From: Desulfuromonadales bacterium
GTDB lineage: Bacteria; Desulfobacterota; Desulfuromonadia; Desulfuromonadales; BM103
Length of the DNA stretch: 47,761 nt
Direction: 5' to 3'
NCBI GenBank assembly: GCA_030145205.1
Contig: JAQYVZ010000026.1
Span: 1-47,761, forward strand
The notes under the pieces: generated by a model
Databases searched by the model: none
What the model was told of the DNA's origin: nothing
Seen by the model: the letters and a program-made list of their open reading frames with translations, nothing else
Position numbers and translations under genes: made by a program
Part shown: piece by piece, positions 15,948 through 24,437 of the stretch
Position numbering within the stretch: the first letter of the stretch is position 1
Layout: each line of letters starts with the position of its first letter

Positions 15948-16775
15948 ATGGCGAAATCTGTGGCAATTGCCGACGATCATGAAACGATTGTGATGTATCT
16001 GTCGTTGATCATGCGTCGTATGGGATACACCGTTGAACCATCGCGCAGCGGTGAGGAGTTGCTCGAAAAGCTGGCAGTAGGCCAGACTGACTTGGTGATC
16101 ACAGATTATACAATGCCAGGCATGGATGGTCTGGCAGTGATTAAGGCCATCAAGGATGACATCCGTTTTTCGCAGATCCCGGTTCTGTTGATGTCGACCC
16201 ATAATGACTCTGAGGTCGTCAATAAATCTCTGGAGCTTGGTAGTGCCGGTTTCCTGTCCAAGCCAATTCAGGTTGCGACGTTGAATCGTCTCCTGCAGCA
16301 ATGCGTCGTCTATCAGGACAGCAAACGCAGGAAAAATCTGCGATGTCCCTACAACCAGGATGTCAAGATCTGGCAGGATGGTTTGCAGCAGGAATACCAT
16401 GCCTCAACGCTTTCTGAGGGAGGGATTTTCCTGTACACGAAGAAGCCCCTGCCGGTGGGTACCAGACTTGGAATTGACCTGGATTTTCAAAAAGATCTTC
16501 CGTTTTTTGTCCATGGCACGGTTATTTATCAGAGAGGTCAGCGTGATCCCCAGTCGGCATTGGAGCCCGGTATGGCGGTCAGGTTTGATGACCTGTCTGA
16601 GACGGCCGCTGCATGTATCAAGGAGTATCTGACGGCCTTGCTCACCGAAGACCTGTCTGATGCACGCTTTTTGACAGCAGATATCGGTTGTGAGGAGCGG
16701 AGCGCGCAATTCCAGGAGCGCCTGTCAGGGTTGAAGCAGGCCTGGCGTGGTCAAGGGAACTCCTCGCTGTCTTGA
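15948..16775 (+). CDS. Response regulator with PilZ domain (REC-PilZ), copy 2
   Basis: A 275-residue paralog of the protein at 10484, alike over nearly its whole length. The receiver domain has D9-D10, D53 in LVITDYTMPGMDG and K in SKP. The PilZ domain has an RxxxR motif (RKNLR) and again TLSEGG, so the threonine at the first position of the usual [D/N]xSxxG is shared by both copies. GGGGAGG at 15936-15942 fixes the ATG. The gene follows its own riboswitch and terminator. Divergence is spread evenly and both copies keep the phosphorylation residues, so both are probably functional. Confidence 0.9.
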   Translation: MAKSVAIADDHETIVMYLSLIMRRMGYTVEPSRSGEELLEKLAVGQTDLVITDYTMPGMDGLAVIKAIKDDIRFSQIPVLLMSTHNDSEVVNKSLELGSAGFLSKPIQVATLNRLLQQCVVYQDSKRRKNLRCPYNQDVKIWQDGLQQEYHASTLSEGGIFLYTKKPLPVGTRLGIDLDFQKDLPFFVHGTVIYQRGQRDPQSALEPGMAVRFDDLSETAAACIKEYLTALLTEDLSDARFLTADIGCEERSAQFQERLSGLKQAWRGQGNSSLS

Positions 16776-16901
16776 GGGTAATTATCAGGCATTCAAGCTT
16801 CTACCGGCTTGATGCTCCCGGAATGGCTGCGGTTGTGAGGGGTGCTGCGGCTTATGCAAAGTGACACTCAGACCACTTTAAAAATGAAGCTTGCGTAGAA
16901 A

Positions 16902-16944
16902 AGAGAACTGGGCGAGAATTGCGCCATTAGTTCTCTTTTTTTCT
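16902..16944 (+). terminator. Terminator-like hairpin in front of the LemA gene
   Basis: AGAGAACT (16902-16909) pairs with AGTTCTCT (16929-16936), followed by TTTTTCTTTT. It can end the REC-PilZ transcript. It also stands only four bases before the LemA Shine-Dalgarno, so lemA needs readthrough or a start within the hairpin region. Confidence 0.75.
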
Positions 16945-16957
16945 TTTAGGGGGACGC

Positions 16958-17551
16958 ATGTCTTCGGGATTGTTTGTCTTATTTGGATTATATCTGCTTT
17001 TGGGCCTGTTCATCGCCGGAGTTCTCCTTATCCCGGTGGTCATTCTGATTTACAATCGTTTTGTGGCGCTCAAGGAGTCTATTGATGCGGCCTGGAGTGA
17101 TATCGATGTGCTCCTGCGCAAACGGATTGATCTTCTTGGAAACTTGGCCGAAGCTGTCAAAGGGTACACCGACCACGAGGAGACGCTGTTTCGCGAGACG
17201 ACGGCTTTGCGCGCTGACGTGTTGCAAGGTGGGGAGTTGACGCCGGCCCGCGCCACAGAGGGGCCTATGCGGGGGTTGTTTCATAACCTGCTTGCCGTGG
17301 CAGAGAACTACCCTGAACTTAAGGCGGACCGAAGCTTTGCGGAGCTACAGGCTGCGATCGGTGAAACCGAGGACCGGATTGAAGAGGCTCGACGCGTGTA
17401 CAATCAGTGTGTCAAGTTTTACAACATCCGCCGGCAGGCGTTCCCATCAAATCTGGTTGCCAGGTTATTCGGTTTTACCAGCGCAGATTTTTTCGAAATT
17501 GAAGAGAGTGAGGCGAGACAAGGCTATTCGTTCGAGCTGAACGCCGACTGA
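16958..17551 (+). CDS. LemA-family membrane-anchored protein
   Basis: A 197-residue protein with one N-terminal transmembrane helix (about 7-32) and a long helical cytoplasmic domain. The family pattern is clear: IYNRFVALKESIDAAWSDIDVLLRKRIDLL near 31-61, then AVAENYPELKAD, FAELQAAI and ARRVYNQCVKFYN near 148-160. LemA proteins form helical bundles and their cellular role is not settled. AGGGGG just upstream fixes the ATG. A terminator-like hairpin directly before the ribosome site suggests attenuation. Confidence 0.88.
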   Translation: MSSGLFVLFGLYLLLGLFIAGVLLIPVVILIYNRFVALKESIDAAWSDIDVLLRKRIDLLGNLAEAVKGYTDHEETLFRETTALRADVLQGGELTPARATEGPMRGLFHNLLAVAENYPELKADRSFAELQAAIGETEDRIEEARRVYNQCVKFYNIRRQAFPSNLVARLFGFTSADFFEIEESEARQGYSFELNAD

Positions 17552-17624
17552 AGCATCTGTTTGCCGTTCGCGACCTGTCTGTTACATCTATCTATCCCGG
17601 CGCAATGACCCCAGGAGGTCAGTT

Positions 17625-18467
17625 TTGTCTGAAAATCTGAATGCTGAACAGCTTAAGTCGTTATTGGGACACCCCGAGGGTGCCATTGACCTGTCGGATG
17701 AGCAGCTTGACCAGGCACTGCACGCCCTGGCCGGCTTGTCAGGGAGTACGTCCGACCCCTCTGTTCTGGAGCAGCTCAAGCCGCTCTATCGGCATGCTTT
17801 GACCAGGCTTCACCCGGCCACACGGCTCCGCAATTATCAGGCGATGGTGGACCGTGTGATTGACGGAGCTGTGCCGGCTCAGGCGTTGCTGCCTTACCTG
17901 GTATGTGATAGCGACCGGACTTTGGTCTCCACCGCAGCTCTCGATTACGCCATTCTCGCTCCGACCAGTGAGGAGACACCAACTTTAGCTGCCGAATTTC
18001 TTGTCGATGCCTACCGGCATGAGGCTTTTGTGAATGGCCCGGCAGTGCTCGGAGGCTTGCTCCTTTCCGGCGACAGGCGCATCCTGTCGCTGCTGACGCC
18101 GGTTTGCCGGGAGATGGCGTGCGAAGAAGTGGAAGAACTGATCCAGTGCCATGGCAGCCTCCTGATGGCGGCGGTGGTTGAGTTCTACCTGGATTGGCTT
18201 GAGCAGCTCGATAGCTTGGTCGAGGAAGAGACGTTCGGGGCTGTCGCGGCCGGTCTGGCCAACCTGGTTATTGGTGACACGGATGGCATGGTTTACGACA
18301 TCGAGCGGGTGATTCCCAGTACGCGTGACAATGCTGTTCAGGTTCTCGACCAGTGGTCGCTTGCCGACTTTGCCGAGATAATCGCGCCTCGTCTGCAGAT
18401 GCTCACCGAGATGGAGCAGGGGGAGCCGGTTATGCCGGAAGTAATGTCGATCTGGCATCTTGGATGA
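17625..18467 (+). CDS. Helical protein of unknown function, TTG start
   Basis: A 280-residue soluble acidic protein. A perfect AGGAGG at 17613-17618 stands six bases before a TTG, which I take as the start; no ATG is suitably placed. The sequence is rich in Leu, Ala, Glu and Asp and reads as many short amphipathic helices, as in alpha-solenoid repeats, though I cannot define a repeat unit. It has no signal peptide or catalytic motif. It lies 73 bases after lemA and 40 bases before a sensor gene on the same strand, so the three may be cotranscribed. Confidence 0.7.
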   Translation: MSENLNAEQLKSLLGHPEGAIDLSDEQLDQALHALAGLSGSTSDPSVLEQLKPLYRHALTRLHPATRLRNYQAMVDRVIDGAVPAQALLPYLVCDSDRTLVSTAALDYAILAPTSEETPTLAAEFLVDAYRHEAFVNGPAVLGGLLLSGDRRILSLLTPVCREMACEEVEELIQCHGSLLMAAVVEFYLDWLEQLDSLVEEETFGAVAAGLANLVIGDTDGMVYDIERVIPSTRDNAVQVLDQWSLADFAEIIAPRLQMLTEMEQGEPVMPEVMSIWHLG

Positions 18468-18507
18468 GTCAGATGGTTGCCTGTAGCGCATGTCTCCGGA
18501 GCTGGGT

Positions 18508-20358
18508 ATGAACATCAAATGGAAGGCAATCAGTGCAGTCATGGCGTTAATTACTGCACTTTGCCTTGTTTTTAGTGGTCTGGCGGTGTATGGGAGCCGC
18601 CAGAACATTGATCTTCTCATTCAAAATAAATGTGAGCTTATCGATGGTGTCGCCTGGGCTATCGAACAACAAAGTCACACCCAATATCGCACCCGCATCA
18701 AAAGCCTGGTGAATGCCGAGGCGTCACCGAGCCGGGCGGAGATGATTGAGGCGTTTCGCGATCGTGACCGGGACGCGCTTTATCAGCGATCGTTGCCATT
18801 CTTCAAGGTTCTTCGCAAGGAAAACTCATTTTTTTCAACCTTTACCTGGGTATTGCCGGATAATCGCGTGTTTCTGCGTATGCAGAATCCTGATTATTAT
18901 GACGATAATATTGTGGGAAGGCGGCCTGATATTGTTGCCGCCAATCGGGAAAAGGTTCAGGTCTCCGGCTATGCAACGGCGGGGACCGGTCTCGAGTACC
19001 GGGTGATCCAGCCGGTTTATCATGAAGGTCATTACCTGGGTGTAATTCAATTTGGCTTGCATGGCGCCCAACTGCTCGATGCAATTGAAGAGAGAATTGA
19101 GGCGGAGGTTGGCCTGCTGATCAGCAAGGAACGGGCAATCCAGGGAGATATTGAAAATCCTAGTTGGCCGATTGCGCGCCTTGGTCAACAGATTGTCCAG
19201 ACGCTGCAGAAGGAAGCGTTCAGCCGCATGTCTGGGCAGATCGACTTGTCGCAGGCGCGACAAGTCTTGAGAGTTGAAGACCGTGATGTGGTCGTATTCA
19301 AGGCTCGTACGTTGCAGAATTATGAGCAGCGGAGTGAAGGTTGGCTGCTTGCTGCGCTGGATATCACTTCTCTCGTCGCGCATCAAAGAGACACTTTGAT
19401 GCTTATTTTTGTGCTGGCCGCAATTTTAGTACCTGTAAATATCATCGTATTATCAGTTAGTTTTGATAGTTTGTTGAAGAAGAATCTTGCGCTGACTGAA
19501 TCGCTTCAACAGATCAACCAAACTCTTGAAGCTCGTGTTGATGTTCGAACCCGGCTCGTCACTGAACAGAAACAGCAGCTCGAAAAAATTGTCAATAACC
19601 TGCCGGACATTGTCTTCCTGAAGAGTGGCGAAGGCGTCTGGTTGCTAGCCAACGATCAGGCTATTGACCTGTTTGAGTTGGATCGCGGCAGTTATGTCGG
19701 CAGTCGCGATGAGGAGTTGGCTCTGTTACAGCCTCCCGGCAGTTTCTTTCATAGGTGCCGCGAAAACGACGAGCAGGTCTGGGTGAGCGGCAAGCATCAT
19801 CAACAGACGCTTCCCTGTGATATGCCAGATGGGAAAGTGTGTATCTTGAATGTGGATAAGGTGCCGCTTTTTAATGACAACGGTGAGCGTTGGGCTCTGA
19901 TGACAGCGGTCCGAGATGTCACTGCGAGGGAAAAGGCCCGCAATCAGCAGATCAGCCTTGGGCAAATTATTGAATCCTCCTTGAATGAGATTCTCGTAAT
20001 CGACGGCCTGACAACTCATTTCAAGTTGGTCAATCGGGGCGCGCGCCAGAACCTGCAATATCCGGCAGAGGAATTGTTGGACCAGCCATTAGCGACGATT
20101 GCTCCCGAGTTTGCGCGACAGGATCTGCTGCAGAAATGTACACAGGTTATCCGCGACGACATGGAATTGGTGTTTGAGACCCGTTTCCGACGGAAGGATG
20201 AGTCAACATACCCGGTTGAGATCCGGATGCAGCGAACGTTGTTTAATGATCATCCCGCTGGATTGGTGATAGCGCGTGATCTGTCTTATCGGAATGAAGC
20301 TAGAGGTGCCGCAGTTTTAACCGCTGAAAAAGGGCAGAGGATGTTCGTCGAAGCCTAA
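18508..20358 (+). CDS. Membrane Cache-PAS-PAS sensor lacking an output domain
   Basis: A 616-residue receptor. A transmembrane helix at about 7-30 is followed by a periplasmic region of about 260 residues resembling a double Cache domain (LPDNRVFLRMQNPDYYDD near 112). A second helix lies near 297-318, then a coiled coil and two PAS domains (about 360-470 and 485-600). The protein stops about ten residues after the second PAS. No histidine kinase, GGDEF, EAL, HD-GYP or MCP domain follows and a terminator comes 38 bases later. It may act through a partner or be a truncated kinase. GGAG near 18497 favours the ATG at 18508 over 18490. Confidence 0.8.
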   Translation: MNIKWKAISAVMALITALCLVFSGLAVYGSRQNIDLLIQNKCELIDGVAWAIEQQSHTQYRTRIKSLVNAEASPSRAEMIEAFRDRDRDALYQRSLPFFKVLRKENSFFSTFTWVLPDNRVFLRMQNPDYYDDNIVGRRPDIVAANREKVQVSGYATAGTGLEYRVIQPVYHEGHYLGVIQFGLHGAQLLDAIEERIEAEVGLLISKERAIQGDIENPSWPIARLGQQIVQTLQKEAFSRMSGQIDLSQARQVLRVEDRDVVVFKARTLQNYEQRSEGWLLAALDITSLVAHQRDTLMLIFVLAAILVPVNIIVLSVSFDSLLKKNLALTESLQQINQTLEARVDVRTRLVTEQKQQLEKIVNNLPDIVFLKSGEGVWLLANDQAIDLFELDRGSYVGSRDEELALLQPPGSFFHRCRENDEQVWVSGKHHQQTLPCDMPDGKVCILNVDKVPLFNDNGERWALMTAVRDVTAREKARNQQISLGQIIESSLNEILVIDGLTTHFKLVNRGARQNLQYPAEELLDQPLATIAPEFARQDLLQKCTQVIRDDMELVFETRFRRKDESTYPVEIRMQRTLFNDHPAGLVIARDLSYRNEARGAAVLTAEKGQRMFVEA

Positions 20359-20395
20359 TTGCAGGTTGTTTGGTGAATGGTGCTGGTGAAATGAA

Positions 20396-20429
20396 AAACG
20401 GGAAATCCTGAGCAGGGGATTTCCCGTTT
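20396..20429. terminator. Bidirectional terminator between convergent genes
   Basis: AAACGGGAAATCC (20396-20408) pairs perfectly with GGATTTCCCGTTT (20417-20429). T-rich tails on both strands let it serve the sensor gene on the plus strand and aroC on the minus strand. Confidence 0.85.
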
Positions 20430-20446
20430 ATTGTTAGCAGAAACAC

Positions 20447-21541
20447 TTACTTTGGTTGACCGAAGCCGCGGCTTGCCTGTCGCATGGCCATGTCAACGAG
20501 AACCAGTGCGGCCATACTTTCGACGACCGGGACGGCCCGCGGCAGGATACAGGGGTCGTGACGGCCGCGTGCCTTGAACTCGGTCTCAGTTCCATTGAAG
20601 TCGGCTGTGGTCTGCGGTTGACCGATTGTTGCAGCCGGTTTGAAGGCCACCCGAAACAGGATATCCTCCCCGTTCGAGATCCCTCCCTGGATACCGCCGC
20701 TGTAGTTGCTGGAGGTCCCCAAGCGGTCGTCCTTCCAGACGAACGGGTCGTTGTGCTCCGAGCCGCGCATGCGTGCGCCAGCGAAGCCGGAACCGATTTC
20801 AAACCCCTTGCTGGCCGGGATGGAGAGCATGGCGTGGGCCAGCATCGCTTCGAGTTTGTCGAAGATCGGTTCACCCCAACCGGCGGGGACATTACGACAA
20901 AGGCATGTCACGACTCCACCAATCGAGTCGTTGTCGTCTTTGGCGGCGAGAATCTCCTGGCGCATGCGCTCTGCTATGGCGGCGTCCGGGCAACGCACAT
21001 CCGAGGCGTCCACCTGAGAGCGGTCGATCGAGGCCAGATCAGGGTCTGCCGCGTCGATTGTGCCAACCGAGCTGACCCAGGCGACAAACTCGATGCCGTG
21101 CTGCTGATGGAGAATTTTCTCGGCAATGGCGCCGGCCGCAACCCGACCGATTGTCTCCCGGGCGCTGGCCCGACCACCGCCGCTGGAGGCACGAATGCCG
21201 TATTTCTCCTGGTAGGTGAAATCAGCATGCGAGGGCCGTGGCACCTGGCTCATTTCGCGATAATCGCCCGGCCTCTGGTCGCGGTTGTCGACACGCAAGG
21301 CGATCGGCGTACCGAGGGTCAAGCCATGTTCCACCCCGGACAGGATGGCGACCTGGTCGGCTTCATCGCGTTTGGTGGTCAATTCGCTCTGACCGGGACG
21401 GCGGCGGTCCAGTTGGACCTGAATGTCTTCTGCTGTGAGCTCCAGGTTCCCCGGACAGCCATCAACCACCGCACCGACAGACGGGCAGTGAGACTCACCG
21501 AAGGTTGTCACCCGGAATAAAGTTCCGAAACTGCTGGACAT
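20447..21541 (-). CDS. aroC: Chorismate synthase
   Basis: A 364-residue enzyme that converts 5-enolpyruvylshikimate-3-phosphate to chorismate with reduced FMN, the last common step to aromatic amino acids and folate. Signatures include [18 protein letters not shown] near residues 14-31, RPSHADFTY near 102-110, [19 protein letters not shown] near 117-135 and [13 protein letters not shown] near 253. The length is typical. CAGGAG stands five bases before the ATG at 21541; a GTG six bases earlier is unlikely. No other aro gene is nearby. Confidence 0.96.
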   Translation of the reverse strand: MSSSFGTLFRVTTFGESHCPSVGAVVDGCPGNLELTAEDIQVQLDRRRPGQSELTTKRDEADQVAILSGVEHGLTLGTPIALRVDNRDQRPGDYREMSQVPRPSHADFTYQEKYGIRASSGGGRASARETIGRVAAGAIAEKILHQQHGIEFVAWVSSVGTIDAADPDLASIDRSQVDASDVRCPDAAIAERMRQEILAAKDDNDSIGGVVTCLCRNVPAGWGEPIFDKLEAMLAHAMLSIPASKGFEIGSGFAGARMRGSEHNDPFVWKDDRLGTSSNYSGGIQGGISNGEDILFRVAFKPAATIGQPQTTADFNGTETEFKARGRHDPCILPRAVPVVESMAALVLVDMAMRQASRGFGQPK

Positions 21542-21717
21542 GATCACTCCTGCTTGAAAATGAATTGAAGGCGGATTATAGCAGGAACTTCAGAAAATGT
21601 GGCCGGAGAATTTAATGCTTGAGTGATTCATGACAATGATGTCGCAAAAACACATTCCGGCCGGCTGGTTTTCCGTAGAATGACAATATAGCGTTTTTCA
21701 ATCCAACTGCAGTCAGC

Positions 21718-22491
21718 TTAGTTCGCTCCAAAAACTTTTTGCAGCAGGTCGGTGGTGCGTTTGACCGGATTGGCCCGGATAGCAGCCTCTTCCTGGGCCA
21801 GGTAATGGAACACGCCTTCCATGCCCTTGTTGACCACATATCCTGTAAGGTCAGCCTGGACGTCCGGAACAAAGGGGAAGGATTTGTATTTGCCCATCAC
21901 CGCATCATACGTTTGAATGGCTCCAACTTGCTGCAGGCTTTCTGATACGACGGGGTGCATCGCCTCAGCCAGTGGAGCGTTCATCTTTTCTTCAAAGTAG
22001 CGTGTCGCTGCATCTTCTGGGCCCTGATAAATATTGGTGATATCTTCCAGGGTCATGGCCTCAATCGCATCTAAAAACAGCTGTTTTGCCTTGGGTGTGG
22101 CTGCTTCAGCAGCACGATTTAGCTTCAGCTCCAGATCATCCATCATGCCGCTCATGCCGACCGATTTTAGAACAGAAGTGACTTTCGTAAAGTTGTCCGG
22201 CAGCGGGATATGAATGTCTGGGTCGGCGTTGAATCCGTCGACAGCACCGAGTTGTTTGACAACGGTTTCGCTCCCGACACGCAAAGCTTCTTTGAGACCG
22301 GACCCGATTTCTGCTTCAGTCAGAGCTGTGTCAGTCGCCGTAGCTTTCGGTTGAGTGACGGTTCCCAGAAGATCCTGGCCCTTTTTGAGCCAGTCGAGCT
22401 GCGCCTCAACGCTACTCGGCAGAATAAGAACGTACGCAAAACAGGATAGGATTATAAAGACTTTTAGGCTGAATCTATGCGTTTGGGTCAT
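21718..22491 (-). CDS. DUF4197-family secreted protein
   Basis: A 257-residue protein with a signal peptide ending near SSVEA (about residue 30). The mature part is helical and fits DUF4197: EIGSGLKEALRVGSETVV, IHIPLPDNFTKV, DLELKLNRAAEAATPKAK, YFEEKMNAPLAEAMHPVV, DLTGYVVNKGMEGVFHYLAQEE and a final helix ending RTTDLLQKVFG. The family is periplasmic or envelope-bound and its function is not known to me. A clear AGGAGAGGAAAG precedes the ATG at 22491. The long structured leader upstream hints at RNA-level control. Confidence 0.85.
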   Translation of the reverse strand: MTQTHRFSLKVFIILSCFAYVLILPSSVEAQLDWLKKGQDLLGTVTQPKATATDTALTEAEIGSGLKEALRVGSETVVKQLGAVDGFNADPDIHIPLPDNFTKVTSVLKSVGMSGMMDDLELKLNRAAEAATPKAKQLFLDAIEAMTLEDITNIYQGPEDAATRYFEEKMNAPLAEAMHPVVSESLQQVGAIQTYDAVMGKYKSFPFVPDVQADLTGYVVNKGMEGVFHYLAQEEAAIRANPVKRTTDLLQKVFGAN

Positions 22492-22699
22492 GATGTCTTT
22501 CCTCTCCTGAAATGAAAGGCCCGCCACCAGTTGCGCGGGCCTTCGTTGCTTTTTTTGACAAGCCCAGGTCAAGGGCTGGTCCGGCGGTTTTGAGACCGCC
22601 GGCAAAACGGACAACTATTCAACTGATCGGGGTTATTCTCGATAGGCTAACCTCCTTTTGTGAGAGTTGTCGTTTTAGCAGCGCTGCATCTTTATTATA
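22492..22699 (-). promoter_or_regulatory. Promoter -10 and long structured 5' leader of the DUF4197 gene
   Basis: On the minus strand a TATAAT lies at 22699-22694, without a clear -35 box, giving a leader of about 195 bases. In order it holds a 12-bp outer stem with one bulge (AAAACGACAACT with AGTTGTCCGTTTT) enclosing a small hairpin, a strong CCGGCGGT/ACCGCCGG hairpin, an AGCCC/GGGCT hairpin, and a 9-bp GC-rich hairpin (AAGGCCCGC/GCGGGCCTT) followed by TTTCATTT just before the ribosome site. The last looks like a weak terminator. It fits no riboswitch class that I recognise. Confidence 0.5.
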
Positions 22700-22794
22700 C
22701 CTGATGTGACCGACTTTGCAGGTTAGCAATATAAAAAACTCATATTTACGAAAAGTTTTTGAACATAAATTTCCCAGAAACGATTTCCTCTTCC

Positions 22795-22823
22795 TTGACA
22801 TCTTCAATTATCTGTTATGTTAT
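22795..22823 (+). promoter_or_regulatory. Sigma70-type promoter for the gene at 22865
   Basis: TTGACA at 22795-22800, a 17-base spacer and TGTTAT at 22818-22823. The transcript would start about 35 bases before the ATG. Confidence 0.6.
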
Positions 22824-22864
22824 TGTGCTTAATCACTATTCCATTGGTCTTAAAGGGGGTTTTT

Positions 22865-23671
22865 ATGCGTTTTGTTTTTTTGTTGTTTCTTGTGTTGCTA
22901 CTGCCCGTCTCATCCTTGGCTGCCGATATCCTGGCAACCTGGCAGGACGGCCAGGGGAACCTGTTGAAGGTGGCTCACCGGGATGATACACATATCCGGA
23001 TGGACACCCAGCCAGACAGCTATATGTTGCTGAGTGGCGACAAAGTCTACATCGTGACCAGGGATGAAGGGGAATGGCAGGTGGTTGACCTGGATCAGAT
23101 GTCCGGCATGATGGCTATGCTCGGCAAGGACGCAGCGCCCGCTGTCGCCGACTACAATACCAGCATGAAAAAGACCGGTCGTACCGAGAAAATTGCCAGT
23201 TACAAGGGAACGGTCTATGTTGTCGAGGTCCGTGACGCCAGTCAGCAGTTGGTCGACAAGGCGGAGATCGTCTTCAGCGGCAATAATGATGTGAAACGCG
23301 CCAGTCAGGCGATGACGACTCTTTCGGCAGAAATGGCCGGCAAGATGGGAGGTGGGGTTTCACAAGAGATGAGCGCAGCCATGCGTCAGGCAGAGGACCA
23401 CAATTACGGTGGGGTGCTGCGTTACGGTGCTGACATGACGCTGGTCAACCTTGAAAAAGGCGCCTTGCCGGCTGATTACTTCCAGTTGCCGCAAGGGGCT
23501 GGTCAGATTGATGTCGGCGGCCAACCCGCAACTCAAACCCAAAAGAAAGGCGGTTTCCTCGGAACCCTGTTGGGAGATTCCGAATCGGCCGCCAAAGATG
23601 AAACCCGTAGCAGCACGGTGGAAGAGGTGCGAGAAGGCGTGCGGGGGATGTTCAACAACTTGTTCGATTAA
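22865..23671 (+). CDS. Secreted protein of unknown function
   Basis: A 268-residue exported protein. A signal peptide of about 19 residues (MRFVFLLFLVLLLPVSSLAA) precedes a beta-rich domain starting ILATWQDGQGNLLKV, with a Met-rich stretch (QMSGMMAMLGKD near 81-92). A helical Ala/Met-rich part and a low-complexity linker lead to EVREGVRGMFNNLF at the C-terminus. A GGGGG stretch about six bases before the ATG supports the start. I do not recognise a catalytic motif; it may be a periplasmic binding or stress protein. It is the only gene between its promoter and a terminator. Confidence 0.75.
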   Translation: MRFVFLLFLVLLLPVSSLAADILATWQDGQGNLLKVAHRDDTHIRMDTQPDSYMLLSGDKVYIVTRDEGEWQVVDLDQMSGMMAMLGKDAAPAVADYNTSMKKTGRTEKIASYKGTVYVVEVRDASQQLVDKAEIVFSGNNDVKRASQAMTTLSAEMAGKMGGGVSQEMSAAMRQAEDHNYGGVLRYGADMTLVNLEKGALPADYFQLPQGAGQIDVGGQPATQTQKKGGFLGTLLGDSESAAKDETRSSTVEEVREGVRGMFNNLFD

Positions 23672-23697
23672 CGTACCGCGCCACAGCCGTTTTAAAA

Positions 23698-23734
23698 AAA
23701 GGGGCAACGCCAGTCGACCAGGCGCTGCCCCTTT
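23698..23734. terminator. Bidirectional terminator
   Basis: AAAGGGGCAACGCC (23698-23711) pairs with GGCGCTGCCCCTTT (23721-23734), with one mismatch. On the minus strand it runs into seven Ts, giving a strong terminator for the rhodanese gene. It also lies 27 bases after the plus-strand gene. Confidence 0.8.
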
Positions 23735-23787
23735 CATGTTCAGGCATTGCGGATCGTGAGATTGATCCGGTGAGGCTTGCGGCTCTT

Positions 23788-24219
23788 TTACTTGTTATCC
23801 ATCGTCAAGCCTGCATTCTGCCAGGCGCCATACCCACCCAACAGGGGCCAGACACGGGTGAAACCGTTTTCCTGCAACGTGAGCGCCAGACTGGCGCTCG
23901 AGGCTTCCGCGTGTCAGGTACAGTAGGTCACAATCGGCGTGTCTGGCGGGTAGCTTTTGACCAATTCCCGGATGTCACGAGCACTGGCCAGCCGGACCGC
24001 ACCGGGCAGCTTCTTATCAGCCCTGCTCCATTGCAAGTTGGTACGGGTGTCAATAAACAGGATGTCTTCACCGTTCGTCTGAATCTTCTGAACGTTTGCA
24101 ATGCTGATTCTCTGCGGATGGTTTTTGCTGAGCGTTGCTGCCGCAACCTGGGAGCCCCAGAATACGAGCAGCACAAGCAGGGCCAAAAGACAGACCAGCC
24201 GGTTGAGATAAAAATTCAT
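23788..24219 (-). CDS. Exported rhodanese-like sulfurtransferase, probable selenoprotein (TGA = Sec)
   Basis: Read through the in-frame TGA at 23914-23916, the gene gives a 143-residue protein that covers a full rhodanese domain. An N-terminal hydrophobic segment (about 5-27) exports or anchors it. DILFIDTRTNLQWSRA is the first conserved block. The active-site region reads YCTUHAEASSA, with residue 102 (U) where relatives have the catalytic cysteine of YCxCPxEA. The remainder (ENGFTRVWPLLGGYGAWQNAG) is the family C-terminus. A stop there would remove the active site and last strands. A hairpin like a bacterial SECIS lies 14 bases after the TGA. AAAGGA supports the ATG at 24219. It probably handles sulfur or selenium species in the periplasm. 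Confidence 0.8.
23881..23913 (-). promoter_or_regulatory. Candidate bacterial SECIS element
   Basis: On the minus strand, 14 bases after the TGA, GAGCGCC and GGCGCTC form a perfect 7-bp stem with apical loop AGTCT (23881-23899). E. coli fdhF has a loop AGGUCU at about the same distance, and its UGA is likewise followed by CAC. The loop G is about 23 bases past the TGA, within the range I know for bacterial SECIS elements. This is an identification by eye. Confidence 0.7.
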
Positions 24220-24437
24220 GGAAGGATCCTTTCCGTTTTTCATTAATTATATCATCAACCCTATTTGCACTGACAAGTGTCTGCATAAACTTTTTTCTGG
24301 AGATAGACGTTCATTGGCCGATTCTGCTTTGTATGCATGGTTGTGATGTGTTAAGAGAGGGAAATTTTTAATGCTGGTTTTTTCTTCTGCTGCCATGCAC
24401 GTGCGGCATTCAAGACCGGCCAACCAGAGGAGGTGAC

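Noticed and set aside
20456-21520. Long open frame opposite aroC (354 codons)
   Set aside because: It lies wholly antisense to a clearly recognisable chorismate synthase and its product resembles no family.
23914-23916. TGA as the true end of the rhodanese gene
   Set aside because: The frame beyond it encodes the conserved C-terminal half of the domain up to TAA at 23788, and a SECIS-like hairpin follows. A simple nonsense mutation is less likely because the downstream part shows no decay.
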